Below, piece by piece: positions 34,998-43,746 of a DNA stretch of 64,000 bases. A program made the position numbers and the translations under genes. This stretch comes from Anaerolineae bacterium. Lineage in GTDB: Bacteria; Chloroflexota; Anaerolineae; 4572-78; J111. Every line of letters begins with the position of its first letter. Within the stretch, counting starts at the first letter, position 1. The DNA lies in assembly GCA_023382535.1 (NCBI GenBank), contig JAHDWA010000020.1, positions 62,001-126,000 on the forward strand, in the 5' to 3' direction. The notes under the pieces are model-generated. The model searched no databases. It was given only the letters and a program-made list of their open reading frames with translations, and was not told where the DNA came from.

Positions 34998-35777
34998 TCA
35001 GTCACTCCCGACTTTCCAGGTTCTCTGTTTTCTTAACTTTTGATCCAACTGCTCTTTAAGGATGTGGTAGAGTTCCGCTTTAAGCCGATTTCCCCGTTCG
35101 GTTTCAATCTCATATAATCTTTCGAGCCGCTGGACTGCATCCGAATAAGCGTTCTGTCCCTCAAAAAGCCTCCCGCTAATGCTGGTATCGTAAATTTTCC
35201 CCTGGATTAACCGGGCTACCATACGATGGGGTTGATTGTCCTCGGGTAGGTAATCAAAGGCTTTCTGCGCCCATATTTTGGCCTCTTCAAAATGATCCTG
35301 TTTCTCCAACACCCCACTCTGAAATAGCCAGGTCAAAGCTTGATCAGCGAGATGAAAGTCGCTGTCCAATTTCAGTAATTCCAAGGCCCGCTGAACTTCG
35401 TTCCCGGCTTCATTAATGACGCCATTTTTAGCCAGGGGTTGGGTCTCTTCCTGCCCTTCAAGTAGTGATCTGGCCTTCATCAAGTGTTGGAGAAACGGCC
35501 GGTGAGATTGAAGATCGGGAATTAAACACAAGGGAGACCAGAGAATTCTCTCGGCCAATTGAGATATTTGCTCTTCTAAACCTTTGATTTCAGCCTGTTT
35601 CTGCGCAATCCCATGCTTTAGTTGGGGGACAGGAGTGGCTTCAAGATTTTCAGGGGGAGTGTTCGTCATATCATCATCCGGGTATTGCCGCAAGCGCCGC
35701 GCCAAATTATCAAGCGCTGCCCGGCACTTATGTTTCTCACCGATGAGATGGATGAGCTTCTTATTGAGGGTAGCCAT
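34998..35777 (-). CDS. Coiled-coil/helical-repeat protein of unknown function
   Basis: A 259-residue soluble protein, entirely helical by appearance. Residues about 1-35 and 52-78 look like coiled coil (GIAQKQAEIKGLEEQISQLAERI). Residues about 125-225 resemble TPR or TPR-like pairs (VQRALELLKLDSDFHLADQALTWLFQSG, then FEEAKIWAQKAFDYLPED). No enzyme motif is seen. GGAGG lies upstream of the ATG. It sits between the SPFH genes and the two ATPases, which suggests a linker or scaffold between membrane and NTPase. This role is an inference from position. Confidence 0.7.
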   Translation of the reverse strand: MATLNKKLIHLIGEKHKCRAALDNLARRLRQYPDDDMTNTPPENLEATPVPQLKHGIAQKQAEIKGLEEQISQLAERILWSPLCLIPDLQSHRPFLQHLMKARSLLEGQEETQPLAKNGVINEAGNEVQRALELLKLDSDFHLADQALTWLFQSGVLEKQDHFEEAKIWAQKAFDYLPEDNQPHRMVARLIQGKIYDTSISGRLFEGQNAYSDAVQRLERLYEIETERGNRLKAELYHILKEQLDQKLRKQRTWKVGSD

Positions 35778-35853
35778 GCCAAAACCTCCAGATTAAGCGA
35801 GATCTAACTCAACAATTAATGAACGTGTCCCTACTATCTGATATATGGGCGGC

Positions 35854-37194
35854 TCAGTTAATCAAAGGTCTGGATGATGAGGGCGAAGCCCCCGGAGTGG
35901 GTGATTCCAAGAGATTATTCAAGAATTCTAAGGATTTGATTGTCTCTAAAGGTAAAAATGGTCCCACGCCGGGGTTGACGGCAATCTCCTGGATGGTTTT
36001 GAGGAAACGGAGGGCAACAAAATAGGGAGGGAGTCTTTTATCCTGGTTGACTAACTTCTGAAAGCCTCGATCAATGGCCAGCATCATTTCCAACTGGGCA
36101 TAAGCATAAGCTGTTTCCCGGGCCAGCATAGTTTGCGCCTGGCCGTGCGCCTCTTCGACGCGATCCTCGGCGTTTCGGCCCGACTGCCAGGCTGCCCGCA
36201 TTTGGCGTTCGATGGAAGGGTCAACCGGCTTGAAGGGGCCTAACATGACATCCAGGACGTGAACTCCAAAGGAAGCGGACTGCTGGCGTAATCGGTCCAA
36301 CATCTCCTGACCAATTTCTTGTCGCGGATCCTTATTCAGATCTGCCGGTTCAAAGAGCTGGTCGAGCGATTTGCCGGCCACGATTTCCCGCAAGGTGCTG
36401 TCCACGTTCCCCATCACTCGCCCTTTCCAATCAAAGCGGCCGGGCAGTCCGGAGTCAGCAATGCGTCGCGCTTCAGCCCTGGCCGCCTGTTCAAGCGCTG
36501 CTTTGCTGGCGGGATAGGGCTTTTCAAGACAGGGCGAGCCGCATCTAATTTGGAAGCGGACGGAAATTTCCGTATCAACTGCGATCCCATCTTTTGTATA
36601 GGCTCGCGCTGCCGGTATGGTTCTCACCTGCGGCCTCAGGTCCAAGATCTCCCGAATCCGCTCAGAGCGATCCAGAAAGACCAGTCCCGGCCCTTCAACT
36701 CGACTTATCCGCCCGTAGCGCTCTAAGACCACGGCGCTGTCATTCTGGATAATTATCTTGCCCGGTCCCCCCAATTGGCGATTAGCAATAAACTTACGCT
36801 GATCGGTGTCTCGCACCTTCCCCTCAGAAATAACAGCAAAAGGATATGGAAACGGCCAGGGCCTACCGAACAGACAAAGTACGGTAAAGCGAAAGCCAGC
36901 CCCCCATGAATCTAAACTGTATACCATCTTGACAAAGAGACCCGCTATGAGTAATGCGCCGAGCAGGGCAATAAGGGTGGGCAAAGTACCAAGTGCTGCC
37001 CAAATGGGGTCAATGTCCCCCCCGAAGAGTAAAAAGTTAAACAAAAAGACCGGGCCTAACGCTAACAGCAAGGCTAAGAGGAACAACCCCAGGCGTATGT
37101 TAGCTCGCCACTGATGATTACGGCGGTGAACTAATTGCTCAGGGGGAAAGCGTTTGTGAAACCAGCTTGGACCGTATTCTTCTGAGTCAAACAT
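35854..37194 (-). CDS. SPFH/Band-7 membrane protein (second)
   Basis: A 446-residue membrane protein. Two hydrophobic segments near residues 36-60 and 66-90 precede an SPFH-like domain: NDSAVVLERYGRISRVEGPGLVFLDRSERI, then LDLRPQVRTI and TKDGIAVDTEISVRFQIR. A helical region with RQMRAAWQSGRNAEDRVEEAHGQAQTML follows, typical of the oligomerising part of flotillin/stomatin-type proteins. Such proteins form ring or cage scaffolds in membranes. It starts 10 bases after the first SPFH gene, so the pair may build a hetero-oligomer. A NfeD partner, common for bacterial SPFH genes, is absent here. Confidence 0.8.
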   Translation of the reverse strand: MFDSEEYGPSWFHKRFPPEQLVHRRNHQWRANIRLGLFLLALLLALGPVFLFNFLLFGGDIDPIWAALGTLPTLIALLGALLIAGLFVKMVYSLDSWGAGFRFTVLCLFGRPWPFPYPFAVISEGKVRDTDQRKFIANRQLGGPGKIIIQNDSAVVLERYGRISRVEGPGLVFLDRSERIREILDLRPQVRTIPAARAYTKDGIAVDTEISVRFQIRCGSPCLEKPYPASKAALEQAARAEARRIADSGLPGRFDWKGRVMGNVDSTLREIVAGKSLDQLFEPADLNKDPRQEIGQEMLDRLRQQSASFGVHVLDVMLGPFKPVDPSIERQMRAAWQSGRNAEDRVEEAHGQAQTMLARETAYAYAQLEMMLAIDRGFQKLVNQDKRLPPYFVALRFLKTIQEIAVNPGVGPFLPLETIKSLEFLNNLLESPTPGASPSSSRPLIN

Positions 37195-37204
37195 ATCCGC
37201 TACC

Positions 37205-38572
37205 TCAGCCTTTCTTTTGCTCGTAAGCGGGCGACAGCATCAACTGCCGGATTTCCTGCAGTGTTGACTGCGTGTCAAAGACTTCCAGAGGTTTGGGGAA
37301 GTTTTGCTGTGAAAGCATCTGCTCGATGGCGCTTACAAAACTCAAAGCAATGATATCGCCCGGTTGGGCGCCGTTATCATGGCTGGCCATTTCTCGGAAA
37401 CCTTCCTCCACGGCGTTAATCAGCTCGATTAAGGCTTTAGCTCTGGCCTGTTCCAGAATGCGAAGAGCCTCCGCTTCACCCTCCGCCTGGCGTACACTGG
37501 CCCGGCGCTGCCACTTCACCTGCCAGCTATTTATCCGCTGTGTGGCTACGTTAACCAAACTTTCCCTCTCGTCAGCCCCGCGACGCTGGCTCTCTAAAGG
37601 ATCATCAGGTTCAATGTTGGCAAACCCTACCCCTATAATTTCAACACCGGAGCCAACCATCTCAGCCAAGAGGTGGTCCTTGATATGCTCCCGGATTTCG
37701 CCTCTAGGTACCTGGTCAGGCTCTTCAGCGACCAAGAGCCGATCCAAAGGGTAAGTAGATATCACATCGCACGCGGCTCGCTTGGCTTTTTGTATTGTCA
37801 GTTTATACCAGCTCTGCTTGCCATCTTCGGCAACGTTTTCCTCACACACGGCCTTAAATACGGCATCTGGATTGAACGGATAAAGGCGTTCCGAGGAAGA
37901 CGGCAGCCCGGTTCGGTCAATCCGACAAGGTACAAACATAGTAAGTTTGACACTGATCCCATCCTTCGTGATCGCTTTGACTCCCGGCACAATCAAAATG
38001 TGATGGCGTAAATCCACGAGTTCCAGGACACGTTCCAGTCGTTTAGTGAACACAATATCCCCATCCGCCACCCGAGTTACCGTGGCCCCATTGTGAAGTA
38101 CAACAGCGTGTTCGGGCCGCTGCAAAATGATCCCCAGTCCGCCCTTTTTGGCGATAATATTACCGTCAACGCGTTTTTCCAGCCTGTCGGTTTTCTCGTC
38201 ATAAGCGTAAAAAGGAAAGTTTGTTCCTCGGGCAAAGCCAGTGAGAGCCTGGGCGGGTTGGATCCACTGGCGCCACTGTTTTAATTCAACCGGAAGCAGG
38301 AAAAAGGAAATAAAAGCAACGGCAAGACGATAAAGGAGGAAGGGGTACAGAAATAGAATAAGAATTCCAACCCAGACCGCTATAGACATTTTCTGCAGCG
38401 GAACACCGGACAAGACAACATACAAGGCCGCCGCATCAATCATGAGAAGCTGAAATAAATAGTTCCATCTAACTTGGGACTTTTTTACGCGCCAGATTAC
38501 TAATAGTCCCAGTAAATTAAAGAGGGCAATTAATGTGAGGGGATTTAGAAAAAGTGAGGATAAAAATTTCAC
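37205..38572 (-). CDS. SPFH/Band-7 membrane protein (first gene of the minus operon)
   Basis: About 455 residues from a GTG at 38572, chosen because AGGAG sits seven bases upstream; the frame is open further to 38620. Three or four hydrophobic segments fill the first 130 residues. The SPFH domain has RPEHAVVLHNGATVTRVADGDIVFTKRLERVLELVDLR in outline, then TKDGISVKLTMFVPCRI. A helical tail (QRRASVRQAEGEAEALRILEQARAKALIEL in outline) resembles flotillin repeats. It is distantly similar to the next gene product, so the two are probably ancient paralogues. Its promoter lies in the 430-base gap shared with the divergent kinase. Confidence 0.8.
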   Translation of the reverse strand: MKFLSSLFLNPLTLIALFNLLGLLVIWRVKKSQVRWNYLFQLLMIDAAALYVVLSGVPLQKMSIAVWVGILILFLYPFLLYRLAVAFISFFLLPVELKQWRQWIQPAQALTGFARGTNFPFYAYDEKTDRLEKRVDGNIIAKKGGLGIILQRPEHAVVLHNGATVTRVADGDIVFTKRLERVLELVDLRHHILIVPGVKAITKDGISVKLTMFVPCRIDRTGLPSSSERLYPFNPDAVFKAVCEENVAEDGKQSWYKLTIQKAKRAACDVISTYPLDRLLVAEEPDQVPRGEIREHIKDHLLAEMVGSGVEIIGVGFANIEPDDPLESQRRGADERESLVNVATQRINSWQVKWQRRASVRQAEGEAEALRILEQARAKALIELINAVEEGFREMASHDNGAQPGDIIALSFVSAIEQMLSQQNFPKPLEVFDTQSTLQEIRQLMLSPAYEQKKG

Positions 38573-38766
38573 GGGATAGCTCCTCTCGTAGAAAAGATCA
38601 ACTGAGGATAGGGGGTTCACCGGCGCTAGATCCTTCCAGTCTGGCAGATCTATGCATAGATGAGACTAAATGTCGCTTAAATCAAATTGCTACCTTTCAA
38701 ATTTCACTGAAGTTGGAGATTTTTACCCTATTTTTAAGGATAAGCGAAAGTTCTTTAAGGTGATAG

Positions 38767-38778
38767 TGACACATGTCA
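38767..38778. promoter_or_regulatory. TGACA-CA-TGTCA site between the kinase and SPFH genes
   Basis: A 12-bp inverted repeat with five-base arms. The same arms with another two-base spacer recur at 40761-40772, after the kinase gene, and related GTGAC/GTCAC half-sites occur at 34882-34914 within the operon. It may be an operator for a regulator encoded elsewhere. Confidence 0.4.
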
Positions 38779-38898
38779 TCTAACCCGCTGACAATTATCC
38801 TCTCTTGTTGCCAGCCGAATTATTTTTATACTGCCAACGATCACTAACCGAGTTTTTTAAGACAACAATTTGGGACAGATACTTGATCTATATTACTT

Positions 38899-38926
38899 TT
38901 GGATATTGTTGTTCTTAGATTATAAT
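38899..38926 (+). promoter_or_regulatory. Candidate promoter for the Ser/Thr kinase gene
   Basis: TTGGAT (38899-38904) and the consensus TATAAT (38921-38926) are 16 bases apart. The leader to the kinase ATG would be about 118 bases. Besides this promoter and the inverted repeat at 38767, I see nothing else supportable in the 38573-39049 gap. Confidence 0.5.
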
Positions 38927-39049
38927 GTTTTGTATCAGGCTGGAAACCATCCCTCAAACTTGTCATTTCTAACCGAATATCAAAACGGGTGGGATTTACT
39001 TTGTAGGGTTAACAGTTAGAGATCCAAGTAACGGGCGGCAAGTCAAACC

Positions 39050-40726
39050 ATGCTGGAAGAATTGGTCGGTAAACGATTAGGGCAGTATCGAATCAAGGCG
39101 ATTCTGGGGAAGGGAGCTATGGCGACCGTGTTTAAGGCTCACCAGCCCAGCCTGGATCGGTATGTCGCCATTAAAGTATTACCCCCCTCCTTTGCCGCCG
39201 AAAACCCCGCTTTTACCAAACGCTTTCAACGTGAAGCCAAAGCAATTGCCCGCTTGTACCACCCCAATATCTTACCGGTATACGATTTTGGGATATACCG
39301 GGATTACAGCTACATCGTCATGCGCTATGTGGAAGGCGCTCGGAGCCTCAGTCAAGTCATACCTGCTGCCCTTACCACCGAGCAGATCATTGATCTGATC
39401 AGCCAGGTAGCTAGCGGACTGGCCTATGCTCACGCTCAGGGTGTGATTCATCGCGATGTTAAGCCCAGCAACGTTTTGTTGGATGCGGGTTGGGCTTTGC
39501 TCTCAGATTTTGGCCTGGTCAAAGTCCATGAAGTGGCGACGCAGATTACCGATGTGGGGAAGGGCATCGGCACGCCGGCTTACATGTCGCCCGAGCAGGC
39601 CCAGGGAGACGCAGTTGATCAGCGGACTGATATTTATTCCCTGGGAGTCATGCTTTATGAGATGCTGACCGGGACTATTCCCCACAATGCGCCGACCTCT
39701 CTGGGTATTCTGCTGAAACGAACGACGCAGGCTCCTCCCTCGCCTCGGGCGATTAATCCCCTCATTTCCCCAGGTTTGGAGCGAGTGATACTGCGCTCCC
39801 TGGCTATTCACCCGGCAGATCGTTATGAAAGTGCTGAAGATTTCATCGCTGCCTTGAAAAAAGCGATGACGGATGAGACATCACCGACGCCCGAAGCGCT
39901 CAATCGAAAAACGGTTATATTTCCCTTTCCCACTCCGACCGGCCTTGCTCCTCAAGAGGATTCCTTAAAAGCTAAACTGTCACATGCCTGGCGCAACCCC
40001 TTCTGGCTCACCATTGCCGGTATCTGTATTGCGGCCGGGGCGCTTTCCTTGTCGAGTGGCAATGTTTTTAGGTCAGTGGCCTCCCAGGCCACCCCCACGC
40101 TAACCCTGGCCCCAATGGCAATGCTTACGCCTCGCCCCACCCCCGCTCCAACGTCAACCTATACACCTGTCCCGACTGCGACCCTGACCCCCACTAAGGT
40201 CGTCCTGATCAGCTCAACCAAAACGCCCTTGCCGGCTACCTCTACGCCAACTCATACCCTCGTGTTACCGGTCGGCTCACCCCCGCCTACAATAACCCCA
40301 ACCGCCACTCTTGCTGGCGTAATTACCCTGCTGAACCCCTTGTCGCTTGAGGAACCCTCTTATGGCCCTACCTATTTTGAATGGCAGTGGACAGGTGAGG
40401 CCATACCGCCCGAATTTGGCTTTGAGGTGCGGGTTTGGCGTGAGGGGGAGCCGCCCACCGGGGCGCATGATGCCGTCCTGGATAATCTGCAGGATCGCGT
40501 CGAGCACCTGGGCAAAAACACCTATCGCTTGAATATCAATATCCGGGATGCTTTTGGTGTAAGAAGGCGCACCGGCCGCTACTTGTGGACGGTAGCCCTG
40601 GTCCGCATCAGTCCAACTTATGCTGACCTGGAACGGCAAGCTGAACCTGCTTACCTCCGCTTTGAGGCGGGTGGCGATGGTAAGGGTGATAACAAAGATA
40701 ACGGGAGTGGTGTTGGGATTGATTAA
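39050..40726 (+). CDS. Receptor-type Ser/Thr protein kinase (PknB-like)
   Basis: A 558-residue membrane kinase. Residues about 13-275 form the kinase domain: glycine loop GKGAMATVF, Lys42 in VAIK, HRDVKPSN (134-141), DFG (153-155), SPEQ and DIYSLGVMLYEMLTG. All catalytic residues are present, so it should be active. A single helix (about 322-340) leads to a Pro/Thr-rich stalk and an outside beta domain (about 425-545; ITLLNPLSLEEPSYGPTYFEWQW in outline) that probably senses a ligand. It is divergent from the SPFH/STAND operon, so it may report surface events to that system. The partner is inferred from position only. Confidence 0.92.
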   Translation: MLEELVGKRLGQYRIKAILGKGAMATVFKAHQPSLDRYVAIKVLPPSFAAENPAFTKRFQREAKAIARLYHPNILPVYDFGIYRDYSYIVMRYVEGARSLSQVIPAALTTEQIIDLISQVASGLAYAHAQGVIHRDVKPSNVLLDAGWALLSDFGLVKVHEVATQITDVGKGIGTPAYMSPEQAQGDAVDQRTDIYSLGVMLYEMLTGTIPHNAPTSLGILLKRTTQAPPSPRAINPLISPGLERVILRSLAIHPADRYESAEDFIAALKKAMTDETSPTPEALNRKTVIFPFPTPTGLAPQEDSLKAKLSHAWRNPFWLTIAGICIAAGALSLSSGNVFRSVASQATPTLTLAPMAMLTPRPTPAPTSTYTPVPTATLTPTKVVLISSTKTPLPATSTPTHTLVLPVGSPPPTITPTATLAGVITLLNPLSLEEPSYGPTYFEWQWTGEAIPPEFGFEVRVWREGEPPTGAHDAVLDNLQDRVEHLGKNTYRLNINIRDAFGVRRRTGRYLWTVALVRISPTYADLERQAEPAYLRFEAGGDGKGDNKDNGSGVGID

Positions 40727-40760
40727 CGCAGTTTGACGCGCTTCAAGCTGGATAAATGGC

Positions 40761-40798
40761 TGACAAATGTCACTGTGAAGTGACGAAGGTTGTCACTT
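40761..40798. promoter_or_regulatory. Cluster of TGACA/TGTCA half-sites upstream of the 99-residue gene
   Basis: TGACA-AA-TGTCA at 40761-40772 is followed by AAGTGAC-(7)-GTCACTT at 40778-40798. Four half-sites thus lie in 38 bases. The last, GTTGTCACTTTGCAT, is nearly the same as GTTGTCACTATGCAT at about 34900-34914. Confidence 0.4.
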
Positions 40799-40970
40799 TG
40801 CATAATAGGGGATTTGTATTAAACTGCACCTATATCGTTTTCGAAACAGTTGCCCCCTGCCCTCTGAATAAAACCACAAAAATTGTCAGAAATGGTAGGG
40901 ACAACCCTTGTGGTCGTCCCGATGGGCAGGCACAGGATTACAGGTAGTGTCATTGTAGAAAGGTTCAGCC

Positions 40971-41270
40971 ATGTCCTCCCCTAAGGTCAATCAGTCCACG
41001 ATCGTTCACCACACCATAGCCTATCGAGCAGAAACCGAGAATACGAATCCAGATGCTCAGGTTTGGGAGTTCATTTGCCCCTATTGCAATTACAGGGCCA
41101 GCTATACCAAACTCAGTCCGATGGTGAGTTCGCTCACGATCTTGCACCAGGGTGATTCCCTGGTCCGCCACCGGAACAGTTTTGCCTCGGAGAAAAAGGA
41201 AGAAACTTGGTTAACACCTGCTTTGCGCCAGCAGATGGAAAATCTGCTGCAAGATGTGAACATGGATTAG
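40971..41270 (+). CDS. 99-residue protein with CPYC motif
   Basis: No family is recognised. The ATG follows AAAGG at a normal distance. The protein contains VWEFICPYCNYRASY, a single Cys-x2-Cys knuckle that could bind zinc as a dimer or hold a thiol pair. The C-terminus is a likely helix (ALRQQMENLLQDV). It stands alone between the kinase and the amidotransferase, with TGACA/TGTCA inverted repeats upstream and a terminator downstream, so it is a single-gene unit. It may be a transcription-related small zinc protein, but nothing in the sequence proves this. Confidence 0.55.
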   Translation: MSSPKVNQSTIVHHTIAYRAETENTNPDAQVWEFICPYCNYRASYTKLSPMVSSLTILHQGDSLVRHRNSFASEKKEETWLTPALRQQMENLLQDVNMD

Positions 41271-41285
41271 TTGTTATCTCTGCTT

Positions 41286-41328
41286 GTTATTACCCGGCCC
41301 CACAGGTGCATCGCACCTGAGCAGTTAC
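41286..41328. repeat. Short dispersed palindromic repeat (copy 2, degenerate)
   Basis: GTTATTACCCGG and CCTGAGCAGTTAC form the imperfect ends, with the small hairpin AGGTGC...GCACCT within. The ends match the repeat seen near 4304, 44882 and 61115; the inner GTGCCAGTCAC core is missing. Confidence 0.45.
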
Positions 41329-41344
41329 TTCTCTCCTGTACCCC

Positions 41345-41377
41345 AACGCCCTGGATTTCCCGGGGCGTTTTGCTTTT
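41345..41377 (+). terminator. Intrinsic terminator after the 99-residue gene
   Basis: AACGCCCTGG and the downstream CCCGGGGCGTT form a stem around ATTT, followed by TTTGCTTTTT. It separates the small gene from the amidotransferase gene. Confidence 0.7.
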
Positions 41378-41455
41378 TAATGACCCTTGTAATACTTTTA
41401 TGGCGTGGTGCCTGGGTCCGTTAATCTTACATCCTGCGTAATTTGGAGGAAACAT

Positions 41456-42142
41456 ATGCTTGTCTATGTTGACCTGGAACATGACCGTCTGCAGCAGCAG
41501 CCAGACCTGTGGGAAAAAACACTGGCCCGGCGGCTAAAGCACAAGTACCGGCTGGAAGAACTGTCCGGCGATCTGTGCCTGATTGTGCGCTATAACCGAG
41601 TCAAGCCCGACCTGCTGCGGGAGTTGAATGCCCGCGCGGTGCTGGTCAGCGGCTGTTCCACCGACTTTGAGCACTATTCCGAGGAGAGCCTGGCCGGGCT
41701 GCGGGCGGTCTACCGGGAGGCGGCGCAGCCTATCCTGGGCCTCTGTGCCGGCCATCAATTACTGGCCGAAACTTACGGGGCGGAAATCGGCCCGCTGGGC
41801 CTGCTTTCCCCTGGCGAACCCGACCCGTATCATGACACCTCTTGGCCAGGGATGAAGCAGGAACACGGCTTTATGCCGGTGACCCTGCGCCGGCAAACCC
41901 ACCCTTTGTTCAACAATTTGGCGCAGCGGTCTGCTTTCTTTCAAGCGCACTATTGGGAGGTCAAAGCGCCGCCGCCGGGTTTCCTGGTGCTGGCCGAGAG
42001 TGATTTGTGCCGGGTCCAGGCTATCGCTCACACCGACCGCCCCCTTTTTGGCGTTCAATTTCACCCCGAAGAATACGACCAGGCCCATCCCGATGGGCGG
42101 CGGCTACTGGAGAATTTCTTGAGAATGGTCAATGCGAAATAA
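41456..42142 (+). CDS. Class I glutamine amidotransferase
   Basis: A 228-residue protein from the ATG at 41456, after GGAGGA; a GTG at 41405 is rejected. The triad is visible: Cys97 in GLCAGHQLL, and His and Glu in FGVQFHPEEYD near the C-terminus. It should release ammonia from glutamine for a partner synthetase. It is not clearly TrpG, CarA or GuaA; the N-terminus is unusual. The next gene, about 60 bases on, encodes an ATP-grasp-like protein that could be the ammonia acceptor enzyme. A gamma-glutamyl hydrolase role is an alternative. Confidence 0.85.
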   Translation: MLVYVDLEHDRLQQQPDLWEKTLARRLKHKYRLEELSGDLCLIVRYNRVKPDLLRELNARAVLVSGCSTDFEHYSEESLAGLRAVYREAAQPILGLCAGHQLLAETYGAEIGPLGLLSPGEPDPYHDTSWPGMKQEHGFMPVTLRRQTHPLFNNLAQRSAFFQAHYWEVKAPPPGFLVLAESDLCRVQAIAHTDRPLFGVQFHPEEYDQAHPDGRRLLENFLRMVNAK

Positions 42143-42204
42143 CCAGGGCGGGCTTTGGAAAGTTTTAACCATCCTCTAATCCCGGCAGAACTGGTGATAT
42201 CCGA

Positions 42205-43596
42205 ATGATGGGCCAAAATTTTGAATTACAACGCCGGCAAATGAATGCCACCGGCATCGGCCTGGCCGGAGTGGATGGGGTCTGGTGGCTGCCGGCCATC
42301 GAACCATTCGCCCTGCCTGCTCAGGCAGCCCGCGATCTGGCCCAGATTGGTCAGGCTATCTTTGCCCTCTTTGATGCCGTGACAAGCCTGTATGGTACTC
42401 CGGCCGGGGCAGCCGCTGGTCTGGATGACATGCTGACGTACAAAGTTCCGCCAAACATCTCACGCCTGATAAGCCAGGGCCGGGTCGAGTCTGTCCGCCC
42501 GGATTTTCAACTGGTCAGCCAGACCTCAAAGATCTCAAAGACCTTTGAGGTCTCCTTTGTCGCCACCGAGTTGGAAATCTGCCCTTCGGCCCACGGCTAC
42601 GCCCAGGCGATGCAAACCGGTTACGGCTTGCCCCCCGATTTGGTGGAGAGCTTCGCCCGCTACCTGAACGGCCGGGAACTGCTCTTGGTGGGGACGCAGC
42701 AGTGGAGCGAATTCCTGTTCGAGCAACTGGCTTTCTGCGGCGCCCTGGCTGAAGTTGGCAGCCGGGCCAGAGTATTGTATGATTTACCGGTAAGGGTAAT
42801 GGCAGACCAAATCCGCCAGGGACAGCGCTGGCAGCCGCCCCTCTTCGGAATTAAGCAAAAACCGCCTGCTTGGAATGACAATCTGCTGGAGCGTATCCGG
42901 GCGCACGGATTTGAACCTTTCCTCTGGCCGGATGAAACGGGCTGGCCAGAGGCCGTGGGTGATGCTGTTCTTTTTCGCTTTGGCTATGTTGACTGCTTTG
43001 GTCCGGATAAACTGCGATATTTTGAGCGGTGGCGCCGCCAGGGGGCGGCAGTGCTTAATCCGCCTGCATTTTTTCTGGACAGTAAGGCGGTCATGGTCGC
43101 GCTGAACCTGCCGCTGGTGCGGGAGTACGTCACCGGCACCGACCCTAACACCCTGGCCGTCCTGGATCGCTGCATTCCCGAAACCCTGCTGTTGCGTCAG
43201 GAAACGCTGCCGCGCCTTGTGGCGGAAAAAGATGCCTGGGTGATCAAATACGCTGGATTCGATGGCGGCAACCAGGCCTGGGGGGGACGCAGCCTGCAAC
43301 TGGGCCTGAGTCACTCCGCTGCAAGCTGGCGGGAGGTGCTGGCGCAAGCCCTCCAATTACCGTGGCCGGTGGTGGCCCAGCGCATAGTGCCCTCGACGCA
43401 GGTAGATATTGCTTATGTGGATAGCCAGGGTGAGGTGCAACTAATGAAGCAGGGGGTCACTCGCCTGCGGACATTTTTTTTGCGCCAGGGTGCTGCCGCT
43501 GTTGCCTGCGGCTCGCATCTGACCGTAGCCGGCGGGACCATCCAAGTCTCTGAAGCGACCGACACTGTTCAGGCCCCAATCCTGTTTCGCGATTGA
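42205..43596 (+). CDS. ATP-grasp-like protein of uncertain function
   Basis: A 463-residue protein without a secure family assignment. The C-terminal half has features seen in circularly permuted ATP-grasp or glutathionylspermidine-synthase-like enzymes: FFLDSKAVMVAL, then WVIKYAGFDGGNQAWGGRSL (a Lys strand followed by a Gly-rich loop) and VVAQRIVPSTQVDI. The N-terminal half is novel to me. It follows the glutamine amidotransferase, so an amide-forming ligase fed with ammonia is a reasonable hypothesis. No signal peptide is present. No good ribosome-binding site is visible, which may reflect coupling to the upstream gene. Confidence 0.5.
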   Translation: MMGQNFELQRRQMNATGIGLAGVDGVWWLPAIEPFALPAQAARDLAQIGQAIFALFDAVTSLYGTPAGAAAGLDDMLTYKVPPNISRLISQGRVESVRPDFQLVSQTSKISKTFEVSFVATELEICPSAHGYAQAMQTGYGLPPDLVESFARYLNGRELLLVGTQQWSEFLFEQLAFCGALAEVGSRARVLYDLPVRVMADQIRQGQRWQPPLFGIKQKPPAWNDNLLERIRAHGFEPFLWPDETGWPEAVGDAVLFRFGYVDCFGPDKLRYFERWRRQGAAVLNPPAFFLDSKAVMVALNLPLVREYVTGTDPNTLAVLDRCIPETLLLRQETLPRLVAEKDAWVIKYAGFDGGNQAWGGRSLQLGLSHSAASWREVLAQALQLPWPVVAQRIVPSTQVDIAYVDSQGEVQLMKQGVTRLRTFFLRQGAAAVACGSHLTVAGGTIQVSEATDTVQAPILFRD

Positions 43597-43746
43597 AGTT
43601 CAACGAAACATATCTGCTCCGGGTGGCACACTTGACCTAAATAGTAACGACGAAAGGAGGTATCAGCAGCTACCCGTTTATTGTCAAGTTGACCTGTCTC
43701 ATCGTTAGCTTTAAGTCCACTATGACCAACAAGGAGGTTATACGTT

